From NCBI GenBank assembly GCA_947479055.1, contig CANJYE010000010.1, forward strand, positions 1-64,000: DNA of 64,000 nucleotides, given 5' to 3'. Positions 8,754-17,653 of the stretch are shown here, in pieces. Under the pieces are notes generated by a model that was not told the DNA's origin, made no database searches, and saw nothing but the letters and a program-made list of their open reading frames with translations. This DNA comes from Erythrobacteraceae bacterium. Its GTDB lineage: Bacteria > Pseudomonadota > Alphaproteobacteria > Sphingomonadales > Sphingomonadaceae. The translations under genes and the position numbers were made by a program. How positions within the stretch are numbered: the first letter of the stretch is position 1; each line of letters opens with the position of its first letter.

Positions 8754-8889
8754 CGAATCGCCTGCGCGAATCGCATAACGCCAACGTTGACGATTCGTCT
8801 GCCATGAGAAATCGAATCGCAAGCAACCGAAACGATTCATCGCGCAAGTGTCTCGATTCAACTCACACCCGGGAGAGTCGGTTGGATTC
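8754..8889. promoter_or_regulatory. Cluster of eight GANTC sites in the proA/M23 divergent gap
   Basis: GANTC begins at 8755, 8768, 8792, 8814, 8834, 8855, 8875 and 8885. Four of the sites extend to the 7-base palindrome CGANTCG (8754, 8767, 8791 and 8813). Five successive sites (8792 to 8875) are spaced 20-22 bases apart, about two helical turns. GANTC is the CcrM methylation site of alphaproteobacteria, expected about once per 256 bases by chance. The gap contains the promoters of proA (left) and of the M23-bactofilin pair (right). A regulatory role is inferred. Confidence 0.6.
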
Positions 8890-8941
8890 ATCCCGGGGAA
8901 CGGTTAGCGCGCCGCAAACCAATCAGGGGTAGGGTCCACTT

Positions 8942-10090
8942 TTGCCGCATCGCAAACTCGAAGCCGCATGGCGCTGGCTGCGAGAACTGTTTCCCGATCG
9001 CGAATTCTTCATGCGCTCGCAGGGACAGGTCCGCTTTGTCAGATTGTCGTCGCGCGTCCAGGCGTTTACCGCGCTTGGGGTGGTTTCGGCTGTGCTGGTC
9101 TATGTCGTGTCGATGGCCGGCATGGCGATCAGCCGTTATAGCGAGCGGGCCGATTATCTCGCCCTGCTGGAACGCGAAGCCAAGGTCGCCACGGCCGAAA
9201 GCCGCGTCTCGGCCTATCGCAAGGATATCGATGGGGTCGCCGACGATCTGGCCCGCCGCCAGAACTTCATCGAGGAAATGGTCGAAGGCCTGCCTTCGGA
9301 CGTCAAGAAGGGCGAAACCGTCTCCGACAGCAGCGGCGAAGCGGACAAGACAGTCGCCAAGGTCAGCGCCGCCCTGCCCGAAGCCGGCCAGCTCGCCCGG
9401 ATAGAAGCACGCCAGCTGGCCTTTGTCGAAAAGCTCACCCGCTATGCCGACCGCCGTTCGCAGCGCGCCGCCGAAGCAATCCAGAAGCTCGGGCTGGACC
9501 CGCGCCGGATGCTGGTCAATTCGCGCGAAAGCGTGGGCGGTCCGCTGTTGCGGCTCAGCACCAGCCGCGACGGATCGATCGATCCCCGGTTTGAGCGGCT
9601 CGGCCTCAGTCTCGCCCGGATGGAAGCGCTGGAACGCGGCCTCACGGCGATCCCGCAAGTGATGCCGGCCAATTACGACTTCATCTCTTCCGGCTTCGGT
9701 TATCGCCGCGATCCTTTCACCGGCGCTGGCGCAATGCATGCCGGGCTCGATTTCCGCGGCCCGATCGGGTCACCGATCCACGCCGCCGCCAAGGGCGTGA
9801 TCAGCTTTGTCGGGCAGAAGTCCGGCTATGGCAATTGCATCGAAGTCAGCCACGGCAGCGGGCTGATGACCCGCTATGCCCATATGTCCGCCTTCCACGC
9901 CCGGTTGGGCCAGGAGGTTGCCGCCGGCGACGTGATCGGTGCGATCGGCAGCACGGGCCGCTCGACCGGACCGCACCTCCATTTCGAGGTGCGGATCAAC
10001 GACCGTGCGGTCAATCCGCGCCCTTTCCTGGAGTCTGCTCCCCATGTTCTCGAAGAAGCCCGCGCAGCAGGAGCGCAGCCTCGTGGCTAG
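8942..10090 (+). CDS. Membrane-anchored M23 peptidoglycan endopeptidase (LmdC-like)
   Basis: The protein has about 382 residues: a short cytoplasmic N-terminus with FPDREFFMRSQGQVRF, one membrane helix (about residues 38-62), a periplasmic coiled coil, and a C-terminal M23 domain (about residues 245-355). Zinc motifs HAGLDF and HLHFEVR are intact, so it should cut peptide cross-links. The start is a TTG at 8942 with AGGG about 8 bases upstream. A later ATG at 9011 would drop the cytoplasmic tail that relatives keep. It overlaps the bactofilin gene by 47 bases, and in stalk-forming alphaproteobacteria such a tail is known to bind bactofilin. Confidence 0.85.
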   Translation: MPHRKLEAAWRWLRELFPDREFFMRSQGQVRFVRLSSRVQAFTALGVVSAVLVYVVSMAGMAISRYSERADYLALLEREAKVATAESRVSAYRKDIDGVADDLARRQNFIEEMVEGLPSDVKKGETVSDSSGEADKTVAKVSAALPEAGQLARIEARQLAFVEKLTRYADRRSQRAAEAIQKLGLDPRRMLVNSRESVGGPLLRLSTSRDGSIDPRFERLGLSLARMEALERGLTAIPQVMPANYDFISSGFGYRRDPFTGAGAMHAGLDFRGPIGSPIHAAAKGVISFVGQKSGYGNCIEVSHGSGLMTRYAHMSAFHARLGQEVAAGDVIGAIGSTGRSTGPHLHFEVRINDRAVNPRPFLESAPHVLEEARAAGAQPRG

Positions 10091-10466
10091 GGCATCGACC
10101 TTTTCCGTGATCGGCCCCGACGTGACGATCAAGGGCGATATCACCGCCTCGGCTGACCTGCATGTCGATGGCCGGATCGAAGGCGATATCGCCTGTTCCT
10201 CGCTCGTCCAGGGCGAGGGCAGCGTGGTGGTGGGCGCGATCGAAGCGGAAAGCGCCCGGCTGGCCGGACAGGTCAGGGGCACGATCACCGCGCGCGATCT
10301 GGTGGTGCTGAAATCCGCCCGAATCGAAGGCGATGTCCATTATGATGCGCTGACGATCGAACAGGGCGCACAGGTCGAAGGCCGCTTCGCCCATCGCGTG
10401 CGAGGCAAGCACGCCGAAGGCACCCCCGGCGAGGATGGCGAGCCAAGGTTGACGCTGGCCAGCTAA
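10044..10466 (+). CDS. Bactofilin (polymer-forming cytoskeletal protein)
   Basis: The protein has about 140 residues. After a short basic leader (MFSKKPAQQER) it is a right-handed beta-helix built of short turns rich in Gly, Asp and Val: FSVIGPDVTIKGDI, LHVDGRIEGDI, and so on. This is the DUF583/bactofilin pattern. Bactofilins self-assemble without nucleotide and recruit cell-wall enzymes. The start at 10044 has GGAG about 10 bases upstream and lies inside the M23 gene, implying coupled translation and a working partnership with that enzyme. Confidence 0.9.
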   Translation: MFSKKPAQQERSLVARASTFSVIGPDVTIKGDITASADLHVDGRIEGDIACSSLVQGEGSVVVGAIEAESARLAGQVRGTITARDLVVLKSARIEGDVHYDALTIEQGAQVEGRFAHRVRGKHAEGTPGEDGEPRLTLAS

Positions 10467-10501
10467 CCTTGCCGGGTTGACGTTGGCGAACTGCCCGGGC
10501 G

Positions 10502-12190
10502 TCAGCCCAGCACTTCCGCCCTCAACGCCTTGCGATCGAGCTTGCCGATCATGGTCTTGGGCAAAGCGGCGCGGATCACCACTTCGTCCAGCCGTTCGTG
10601 CTTGCCGACATGCGGCGCCAGCCATGCGAGCAATTGTGCACCGGTGACCACTTCGGCCCCGTCTTTCAGGCTGACATAGCCCCTCGGCCGCTCGCCCAGA
10701 TAGGCATCGGGCACACCGATCACCAGCGCTTCCTTGACCGAGGGATGATCGAGCAGCATCGCCTCGATCCGGCTGGGGAAGACCTTGAAGCCGCCGACCG
10801 TGATCATGTCCTTGCTGCGATCGACGATGCGGATGAACCCGTCGGGATCGAACATCGCGATATCGCCGGTGCGTAGCCAGCCGTCGGCAGTAAAGGCGCT
10901 GGCCGCCGCTTCGGGCCGGTTCCAGTAGCCGCACATTACCTGCGGGCCGCGCACCACCAGTTCACCCGGTTCGCCCTCCGCCGCATCGCGGGTTGGGTCG
11001 TCCTTGTCGATCAGCCGGACTTCGGTGCCCGGCAGCGGCTGGCCGATGCTGCCGGCGCGGTTCTCGCCTTGCAACGGATTGACCGACACCACGCCGCTGC
11101 TTTCAGTCAGGCCATAGCCTTCGATCACCTTGACCCCGGTGACAGCCTCGAACCGCGCCTTCAGCGGCAGTGCGAGCGGTGCCCCGCCCGAGATCGATTC
11201 CCGCACCGAGGAGAAGTCGGTTGTCTCCACCGCAGGATGGTCCAGCAGCGCCTGATACATCGTCGGCACGGCGAACAGCGAAGTCGGACGGACCCGCGCG
11301 ATCGTGGCCAGCGCCTGTCCCGCCTCGAAGCGCGGCAGCATGGCGATGCAGCCGCGATTGGCTACGGTGCGGTTGAGCACGCAAGTGTTGGCGAAGACAT
11401 GGAACAGCGGCAGCACGCCCAGCACCATGTCGCGGCTGTCGCGGTCGGGATCGATCGCGCGGACCTGCCGGGCGTTGGCGGTGAGGTTCTGGTGGCTGAG
11501 CATCGCCCCCTTGGGCGTGCCGGTGGTGCCGCCGGTATATTGCAGCAGGGCAAGATCGCGCACGGGGTCGATCGCCACCGGCTGCGGCTGCCCATCGGCC
11601 AGGCAGTCGCTCCAGTCGAGCACCTCCACCCGGCGCGGCAGGTGGCTCAATTGCCCGCGCCCAAGCAGGCGCAGCGCCAGCCCCTTCAGCCATGGCAATT
11701 GCCGCGCCAGCCGGGCGACGACCAGCCGCTCCAGTGAGGAATGCTCCAGCACTTCCACCGCCGTTGGCAGCAAGGCCGGGACATCCAGCGTCACCAGCAT
11801 GCGGGTGCCCGAATCCTCGACCTGCTGCTCCAGCTCCTCCGCGCTGTAGAGCGGGGAGAAATTGACCAGTGTCGCCCCGGCGATCATCGCCCCAAAGTAG
11901 GCGACCGGATAAATCGGGACATTGGGCAGGAACAGACCGACCCGGTCGCCCCGGGCAATGCCGAGGGCCTGCAGCCCGGCGGCGAAGCGATGCGCCTCCC
12001 GTTCGATCTGGCGATAGGAATAGCGGCGGCCAAGGAAATCGACCAGCGGCGCATCGGGCGCAGCAGCCGCGCTTTCGGCCAGCAATTGCGGCAGGCTCAA
12101 CGGCGGGAGTTCGAGGTCCCAGGCCACCGGGTGGGCATAATGCGCTGCGGCCAGCCCGCCGCGCGCATCCGTTTCAGCGTCATTCTCCAC
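10502..12190 (-). CDS. Long-chain acyl-CoA ligase (AMP-binding family)
   Basis: This enzyme of about 562 residues activates fatty acids with ATP and CoA. The AMP-binding signature YTGGTTGTPKGAMLSH is near residue 198. GYGLTESSG, the conserved TGD in WLRTGDIAMFD, and the C-terminal KTMIGKLDRKALR lysine region follow. No ATG lies near the N-terminus; GTG at 12190 (VENDAETD) is taken because the longer TTG start at 12226 would overlap a perfect palindrome. The exact substrate length is unknown. It converges with the bactofilin gene. Confidence 0.88.
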   Translation of the reverse strand: MENDAETDARGGLAAAHYAHPVAWDLELPPLSLPQLLAESAAAAPDAPLVDFLGRRYSYRQIEREAHRFAAGLQALGIARGDRVGLFLPNVPIYPVAYFGAMIAGATLVNFSPLYSAEELEQQVEDSGTRMLVTLDVPALLPTAVEVLEHSSLERLVVARLARQLPWLKGLALRLLGRGQLSHLPRRVEVLDWSDCLADGQPQPVAIDPVRDLALLQYTGGTTGTPKGAMLSHQNLTANARQVRAIDPDRDSRDMVLGVLPLFHVFANTCVLNRTVANRGCIAMLPRFEAGQALATIARVRPTSLFAVPTMYQALLDHPAVETTDFSSVRESISGGAPLALPLKARFEAVTGVKVIEGYGLTESSGVVSVNPLQGENRAGSIGQPLPGTEVRLIDKDDPTRDAAEGEPGELVVRGPQVMCGYWNRPEAAASAFTADGWLRTGDIAMFDPDGFIRIVDRSKDMITVGGFKVFPSRIEAMLLDHPSVKEALVIGVPDAYLGERPRGYVSLKDGAEVVTGAQLLAWLAPHVGKHERLDEVVIRAALPKTMIGKLDRKALRAEVLG

Positions 12191-12225
12191 AAACACCAAG
12201 GTGGAGCCGACACCGCCGCGCGGCA

Positions 12226-12242
12226 AGCGCTAAATTAGCGCT
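12226..12242. promoter_or_regulatory. Perfect 17-base palindrome upstream of the acyl-CoA ligase
   Basis: AGCGCTAA-A-TTAGCGCT is an exact inverted repeat between the trcR stop and the ligase start. Size and symmetry resemble operators of TetR-type fatty-acid regulators. There is no T-tract, so a terminator is less likely. The function is inferred. Confidence 0.45.
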
Positions 12243-12943
12243 CAGGCCTCGTCGCTGGCTTCGGCGGCGCGCTTGGCTTCGAGCCAGGCGGCGGCTTCGG
12301 CTTCCTGCGCCGCTTCGATCGCCAGCTTACCGGCTGCCACGCGTTCGGCCCGCAGTTCGTCGATCAGCGCCTGACGGTTGTCGCCAAGGTCCGAATCGAC
12401 CACCGCGCCTTCTGTGATCCCGGCCTTCTTGGCGGCCTTGGCCACCACCGCATCGAGTTCGCGCTGCGAACACAGGCCCAGCGTCACCGGGTCCTTCGGC
12501 TGGATGTTCTGGATGTTCCAGTGGCTGCGCTCGCGCACGGCGGCGATGGTGTTGCGGGTGGTGCCGATCAGCTTGCCGATCTGCGCGTCCGAAATCTCGG
12601 GATGGTTGCGCACGATCCAGGCGATGCCGTCCGGCTTGTCCTGGCGCTTGGATACCGGGGTATAGCGCGGGCCCTTGGTCCGGCTGACCGAAACCGGCGC
12701 CTTCTGCATCCTGAGCTTGTAGGCAGGATCAGCCTGGCCACGTTCGATTTCCTCGTGGTTCAGCTCGCCCGAATGAACCGGATCGCGACCGGTGTACTTG
12801 CTGCTGGCCAGATCGTCGGCCATCGCCTGCACTTCGAGGATATGCAGGCCGCAAAACTCGCTGATCTGCTCGAAAGTCAGGGCGGTGTTGTCGACAAGCC
12901 ACGATGCCGTCGCATGGGGCATCAGCGGAGCGGGTTGGGTCAC
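12242..12943 (-). CDS. trcR: Cell-cycle transcriptional regulator TrcR (DUF1013)
   Basis: This protein of 233 residues matches the alphaproteobacterial DUF1013/TrcR family almost end to end. It has a helix-turn-helix-like part with TFEQISEFCGLHILEVQAM at about residue 23, a middle ISDAQIGKLIGTTRNTIAAV segment that looks like a second HTH (about residues 115-135), and a C-terminal Ala/Glu-rich tail. In Caulobacter and Brucella it is linked to cell-cycle control. The leader upstream (12944-13200) contains an intrinsic terminator facing this gene, so attenuation or a separate small RNA is possible. Confidence 0.85.
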   Translation of the reverse strand: MTQPAPLMPHATASWLVDNTALTFEQISEFCGLHILEVQAMADDLASSKYTGRDPVHSGELNHEEIERGQADPAYKLRMQKAPVSVSRTKGPRYTPVSKRQDKPDGIAWIVRNHPEISDAQIGKLIGTTRNTIAAVRERSHWNIQNIQPKDPVTLGLCSQRELDAVVAKAAKKAGITEGAVVDSDLGDNRQALIDELRAERVAAGKLAIEAAQEAEAAAWLEAKRAAEASDEA

Positions 12944-12979
12944 GGGATTTCTCCGTCAGGAAGCCGCGCACAATGGCGC

Positions 12980-13014
12980 AAAAAACATAAAGGGCCGCCC
13001 CTCGCGGAGCGGCC
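12980..13014 (-). terminator. Intrinsic terminator upstream of trcR (leader attenuator or sRNA end)
   Basis: On the minus strand a GGCCGC/GCGGCC stem (12993-12998 with 13009-13014, inner GC-rich loop) is followed by TTTATGTTTTTT. It ends transcripts coming from the right, yet the only gene to the right is on the other strand. It therefore lies in the 5' leader of trcR or ends a small RNA. Confidence 0.6.
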
Positions 13015-13201
13015 GTCTTGGCAGCGATTTAGGCGATGTCGCCCGGTTCGGCAAGCGCGATGGCGCAATTGGGCAAGAATGCGCTCTGGCGACACCATCG
13101 GGACTCCGTGTCTCGACCGATCCCGGCCATAAGAGGGGCGGCCAGGGCGAAGGATGCAAGACGGGCAAGCGGCCCGCCGCCGTGGCGCAGGAGAGCATGC
13201 C

Positions 13202-14779
13202 ATGTCCATGTCCGACACGGAGATCGTTACGCTGCTGGCGCAAACGCTGGGGGCCGATCGGGTCGATGCCTCCAACCAGGCGCGCGAAATCGCGGCTGGC
13301 GATTTCTTCCGCGTGACCGAACCTCCCGCCTGCGTCGTCCGCCCGCGCGACAAGGGTGAGGTGGCCCGCGCCGTCGCCTGTGCTGCAAGGGCCGGCTACA
13401 AGGTCCACCCGCGAGGGGGCGGCATGTCGTTCAGCGGCGGTTATGCTCCGCGCTCGCCGCGCTCGATTACGCTTGACCTGACGGCGATGGACGCGGTGGT
13501 CGAGATCAACGCGCAGGACCTCTATGTCATCGTCCAGCCGGGCTGCACCTGGCTGAAGCTATATGAGGAGCTCAAGGCGCAGGGCCTGCGCGTGCCGGCC
13601 TATGGCACCCGCTCGGGCCGGCAGGCGACCGTCGGTGGCAGCCTGTCGCAGACGGGCGTGATGTTGGGATCGAGCCGCTATGGCACCACCACCGAGCAGG
13701 TGATGGGGCTGGAAGTGGTGCTGGCGGACGGCACGATGGTGCGCACTGGCCATTGGGCGTTCGGGCCGCGCAGGCCCTATTACCGCTATGGAAGCCCGGA
13801 TCTGGTCGGCCCGTTCCTCGGCGATTTCGGCGCGATGGGAGTAAAGGTAGAGATCGCGCTCAAGCTGATCGAATGGCCCGCTCATGAAGCGGCTGCATCC
13901 TTTTCCTTCACCAGTTTTGAGGCGCTGCACCAGACCGAGACGACCATCCAGCGGCTGGGTCTGGCCACCGAGATGATCGGCCTTGACGAATCGATGCAGC
14001 GGCTGAGCATGGAAGGCACGACGCTTGGCGATGGCGTGCGCGCGATCGCCAAGGCGCTGAAGGGCAAAAACCTTGTCGAAAGCGTGATCAGCGCGGCGAA
14101 GATCGCGACGGCGGGTCGACGCTTCCTTGATGAGGCCGCCTATTCGCTCCATGTCGTCACCGACGGGCGGCACAAACCGGCGGTCACCGCGCAGATGGAG
14201 GAAATCCATCAGATCGCGCTGGGTGCCGGGGGCAAGATCATTGCCGACACGGTTGCGCGGATGATCCGGATCGATCCCTATCCCGACATGGACCAGGTGC
14301 TTGGCCCGAAGGGCGAACGCTGGGTGCCGATGCCTTTCATGTTTCCCGCCTCCGCCGCGCTGGCGGCGATGGAGCGGATCCGTGCCGTGCTGGAAGGGCA
14401 TCGCGAGACGATCGAGCGGCTGGGAATCGAGATCGGGCTGCTGGTCGGCTCCTATGCGCCCGCGCTCAGTAATCTCGACCTGATGATCTACTGGCCGGAT
14501 CGCCCGACTGCCCTCCACCGCGCCACGGCCTCGAAGGAAAAAGTCGCGCAGGGCGAGCGGCTGGCCGACAACCCCGAAGCGCGCCAGTTCCTGTCCGGCC
14601 TGTGGTCCGAACTGATCGATGCCACGGCGGAATTCGGTGCCAATTACATCGGCATCGGCGGGCCGGAACTGAAATTCCGGCAAGGCCGCGATCCCGCCAG
14701 CTTCGAGCTGCTGCGCACCTTCAAGCGGGCGATCGATCCTGATTGCGTGCTGAGCCCCGGTGCCTTCGACCTCGATTGA
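13202..14779 (+). CDS. FAD-binding oxidoreductase (PCMH-type)
   Basis: The protein has about 525 residues. The N-terminal half is a PCMH FAD-binding domain: VVRPRDKGEVARAVACA (about residue 45), HPRGGGMSFSGGY (about 72-84, the FAD-contacting loop), and GTRSGRQATVGGSLSQTG. The C-terminal half resembles FAD-linked oxidase C-terminal domains. No Fe-S cysteine motif is seen, so it is closer to the D-lactate/glycolate-oxidase GlcD group than to GlcF. The start MSMSDTE at 13202 has GGAG upstream. The substrate is unknown and no pathway neighbour helps. Confidence 0.75.
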   Translation: MSMSDTEIVTLLAQTLGADRVDASNQAREIAAGDFFRVTEPPACVVRPRDKGEVARAVACAARAGYKVHPRGGGMSFSGGYAPRSPRSITLDLTAMDAVVEINAQDLYVIVQPGCTWLKLYEELKAQGLRVPAYGTRSGRQATVGGSLSQTGVMLGSSRYGTTTEQVMGLEVVLADGTMVRTGHWAFGPRRPYYRYGSPDLVGPFLGDFGAMGVKVEIALKLIEWPAHEAAASFSFTSFEALHQTETTIQRLGLATEMIGLDESMQRLSMEGTTLGDGVRAIAKALKGKNLVESVISAAKIATAGRRFLDEAAYSLHVVTDGRHKPAVTAQMEEIHQIALGAGGKIIADTVARMIRIDPYPDMDQVLGPKGERWVPMPFMFPASAALAAMERIRAVLEGHRETIERLGIEIGLLVGSYAPALSNLDLMIYWPDRPTALHRATASKEKVAQGERLADNPEARQFLSGLWSELIDATAEFGANYIGIGGPELKFRQGRDPASFELLRTFKRAIDPDCVLSPGAFDLD

Positions 14780-14862
14780 GGAGAATTCCCCGCAGGTCGG
14801 CTGTGGCCAACCTGCGCATCGCCTGTTGACAGGCCGACACACAATTGAAATGCTGCACTGCA

Positions 14863-15069
14863 ATGGACGATGATGATCGCCCCCGGCCCCGCGGCGACGC
14901 GGCCACGAAACTCTCCGGCGAAAGCCTGGACAGCTATTCGCGCGCCGAACTGGACGAGCGCGTCCTTCTGCTGGAAACGGAAATCGCCCGGGTGAAGGCC
15001 CATCGCGACAAATCCCAGGCGCACATGGCTGCGGCTGAGGCATTGTTCCGAACGCGAGAAAACGGTTGA
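14863..15069 (+). CDS. DUF1192 family small protein
   Basis: This small acidic protein of 68 residues has a disordered N-terminus (MDDDDRPRPRG) and a conserved helical core, LSGESLDSYSRAELDERV, followed by LETEIARVKAH. The core matches DUF1192, widespread in alphaproteobacteria with unknown role. It lies 83 bases after the FAD oxidase and 128 bases before clpA. Confidence 0.8.
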   Translation: MDDDDRPRPRGDAATKLSGESLDSYSRAELDERVLLLETEIARVKAHRDKSQAHMAAAEALFRTRENG

Positions 15070-15197
15070 TAGGCGTCGCCCCTCCTTTCGCGGCGATCGC
15101 TTCCCATATGACATCTTGCCATATAGACTTCTGCATTCCTGTTCCCGCATGCTTGCCCGCAAGGGGAAGGATGTCTCCTCTGGCGAAAGGCCCCTAA

Positions 15198-17564
15198 ATG
15201 CCCAGTTTCGCGCAAAACCTGGAAAAGACGCTCCACAACGCGCTTACCAACGCTTCGGAACGGAGCCACGAATATGCGACGCTGGAACATCTTCTGCTGG
15301 CGCTGATCGACGATCCCGAGGCAGCCGAGGTGATGACCGCCTGCGGGGTGGATCTGGGCGACCTGGGCGATGTGGTGCGCCAGTATCTCGATCAGGAATA
15401 CCAGTCGCTCAAGACCGAGGGCGGTTCCGATCCGCAACCGACCGCCGGGTTCCAGCGGGTGATCCAGCGCGCGATCCTGCATGTCCAGTCTTCGGGCAAG
15501 GACACGGTGACTGGTGCAAATGTGCTGGTCGCGCTGTTTTCCGAGCGTGACAGCTACGCGGTCTATTTCCTGCAGCAACAGGACATGTCGCGGCTTGATG
15601 CGGTCAGCTTCATAAGCCACGGCATCGGCAAGGGCGGCCGCCAGCTGGAAAGCCGCCCGCCCGCTGGTGCGGAGCCACATGCCGACAAGGAAGAAAAGGC
15701 GGAAGCCAAGCCCAGCGGCAAGGAAAGCGCGCTCGACCAGTTCTGCGTCAACCTCAACCAGAAGGCGTTGACCGGCAAGATCGATCCGCTCATCGGACGC
15801 GGCCCGGAAGTGGACCGGACTATCCAGATCCTCTGCCGCCGCTCCAAGAACAACCCGCTCTATGTCGGCGAACCGGGCGTTGGCAAGACCGCGATTGCCG
15901 AAGGCCTCGCCCGCAAGATCGTCGAAGGCGACGTGCCCGAAGTGCTGAACGATGCGGTGATCTATTCGCTCGACATGGGCAGCCTGCTTGCGGGCACGCG
16001 CTATCGCGGCGATTTCGAGGAACGGCTCAAGCAGGTCGTCAATGAGCTCGAAAAGATGCCCGACGCGATCCTGTTCATCGACGAGATCCATACGGTGATC
16101 GGGGCCGGCGCAACCAGCGGCGGGGCGATGGATGCATCCAACCTGCTCAAGCCCGCGCTGTCTTCAGGCGCGATCCGCTGCATCGGTTCGACCACTTACA
16201 AGGAATTCCGCAACCACTTCGAGAAAGACCGCGCGCTCCTGCGCCGGTTCCAGAAGATCGATGTCAACGAACCGACGATCGAAGATACGATCAAAATCCT
16301 CAAAGGCCTGCGCTCTGCCTTCGAGGAGCATCACAAGGTCAAGTACACCCCTGACGCGATCAAGACCGCGGTGGAACTGTCGGCCCGATACATCAACGAC
16401 CGCAAGCTGCCCGACAAGGCGATCGACGTGATCGACGAGGTCGGCGCGATGCAGATGCTGGTGCCGCCGTCGAAGCGCAAAAAGACCATCACCGCCAAGG
16501 AAATCGAGGCAGTGATCGCCACCATGGCGCGCATCCCGCCCAAGTCGGTCAGCAAGGACGACAAGAAGACGCTGGAGCATCTCGACCGCGACCTCAAGCG
16601 GGTGGTTTTCGGGCAGGACAAGGCAATCGAGGTGCTGGCGAGCGCGATGAAGCTCAGCCGCGCGGGTCTGCGCGATCCCGACAAGCCGATCGGCAGCTTC
16701 CTGTTCTCCGGCCCGACCGGGGTCGGCAAGACCGAAGTCGCGCGCCAGCTGGCCAGCATCATGGGCATCCCGCTGCAACGGTTCGACATGTCGGAATATA
16801 TGGAGCGCCATTCGGTATCTCGCCTGATTGGCGCGCCTCCGGGCTATGTCGGCTTCGACCAGGGCGGGCTGCTGACCGACGCGATCGACCAGCAACCACA
16901 TTGCGTGCTGCTGCTCGACGAGATCGAGAAGGCCCATCCCGACCTGTTCAACATCCTGTTGCAGGTGATGGACCATGGCCGCCTGACCGACCATCACGGC
17001 AAGACGGTCGATTTCCGCAATGTCGTGCTGGTGATGACCACCAATGCCGGCGCATCCGACATGGCGCGGCAAGGCATCGGCTTTGGCGACGTCAGCAAGG
17101 AGGATGCGGGCGACGAGGCGGTCAAGAAGATGTTCAGCCCGGAATTCCGCAACCGGCTGGATGCGATCGTGCCGTTCTCCTACCTGCCGACCGAAGTGAT
17201 CAGCCGGGTGGTGGACAAGTTTATCCTCCAGCTGGAACTGCAACTGGCCGAACAGAACGTCCACATCCAGTTTGACGGCGATGCGCGCGAATGGCTGTCC
17301 AAGCGCGGCTATGACAAGCTCTACGGCGCACGGCCGATGGCCCGCCTGATCCAGGAGAAGGTCAAGCAGCCGCTGGCTGAAGAGCTGCTGTTCGGCAAGC
17401 TCGCCCAGGGCGGCGAAGTGCATGTCAACGTCAAGGACGACAAGCTGGCCTTCGAGCTCACCCCGGCCCCGCCGAAAGTGATCAAGAAGAAGGCCGCCAA
17501 GAAGGTCCCGGCCAAGCGCAAGGCCAACAAAGCGCAATCCGAGAGCAGCGGAGAAGTGGATTGA
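15198..17564 (+). CDS. clpA: ATP-dependent Clp protease ATP-binding subunit ClpA
   Basis: ClpA unfolds proteins and feeds them to ClpP. The 788 residues show the N-terminal adaptor-binding Clp_N repeats (1-150), AAA+ domain D1 with Walker A GEPGVGKT (about residue 224) and Walker B LFIDEIH, and D2 with GPTGVGKT (about 505) and [12 protein letters not shown]. After the normal end comes a Lys/Ala-rich tail of about 30 residues ([17 protein letters not shown]). The adaptor gene clpS, often next to clpA in related genomes, is not here. A hairpin follows the stop. Confidence 0.95.
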   Translation: MPSFAQNLEKTLHNALTNASERSHEYATLEHLLLALIDDPEAAEVMTACGVDLGDLGDVVRQYLDQEYQSLKTEGGSDPQPTAGFQRVIQRAILHVQSSGKDTVTGANVLVALFSERDSYAVYFLQQQDMSRLDAVSFISHGIGKGGRQLESRPPAGAEPHADKEEKAEAKPSGKESALDQFCVNLNQKALTGKIDPLIGRGPEVDRTIQILCRRSKNNPLYVGEPGVGKTAIAEGLARKIVEGDVPEVLNDAVIYSLDMGSLLAGTRYRGDFEERLKQVVNELEKMPDAILFIDEIHTVIGAGATSGGAMDASNLLKPALSSGAIRCIGSTTYKEFRNHFEKDRALLRRFQKIDVNEPTIEDTIKILKGLRSAFEEHHKVKYTPDAIKTAVELSARYINDRKLPDKAIDVIDEVGAMQMLVPPSKRKKTITAKEIEAVIATMARIPPKSVSKDDKKTLEHLDRDLKRVVFGQDKAIEVLASAMKLSRAGLRDPDKPIGSFLFSGPTGVGKTEVARQLASIMGIPLQRFDMSEYMERHSVSRLIGAPPGYVGFDQGGLLTDAIDQQPHCVLLLDEIEKAHPDLFNILLQVMDHGRLTDHHGKTVDFRNVVLVMTTNAGASDMARQGIGFGDVSKEDAGDEAVKKMFSPEFRNRLDAIVPFSYLPTEVISRVVDKFILQLELQLAEQNVHIQFDGDAREWLSKRGYDKLYGARPMARLIQEKVKQPLAEELLFGKLAQGGEVHVNVKDDKLAFELTPAPPKVIKKKAAKKVPAKRKANKAQSESSGEVD

Positions 17565-17570
17565 ATATTA

Positions 17571-17602
17571 CCCGTGGCCCGGCATGATTTCCGGGCCACG
17601 GG
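17571..17602 (+). terminator. Terminator-like hairpin after clpA
   Basis: A perfect 12-base inverted repeat (17571-17582 with 17591-17602, 8-base loop) starts 7 bases after the clpA stop. It has no T-run, so it may act as a 3' stabiliser or Rho-assisted stop rather than a strong intrinsic terminator. Confidence 0.6.
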
Positions 17603-17653
17603 GACGATGCTGTCGTGACGTCATCCATTTTGGCGTAATATATTGATAAATAA

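Noticed and set aside
8787-8815. TTGACG...AATCGA as a promoter inside the GANTC cluster
   Set aside because: The -35 word is good but the -10 word is poor; it cannot be supported without transcript data.
7268-8932. Plus-strand frame of 554 codons over proA
   Set aside because: Antisense shadow of proA, with typical GC-rich shadow composition.
14790-14816. CGCAGGT/ACCTGCG hairpin after the FAD oxidase as a terminator
   Set aside because: Only seven pairs with a long loop and no T-run; too weak to list.
13559-15136. Minus-strand frame of 525 codons over the FAD oxidase
   Set aside because: Antisense to a gene with clear PCMH motifs; no motif of its own.
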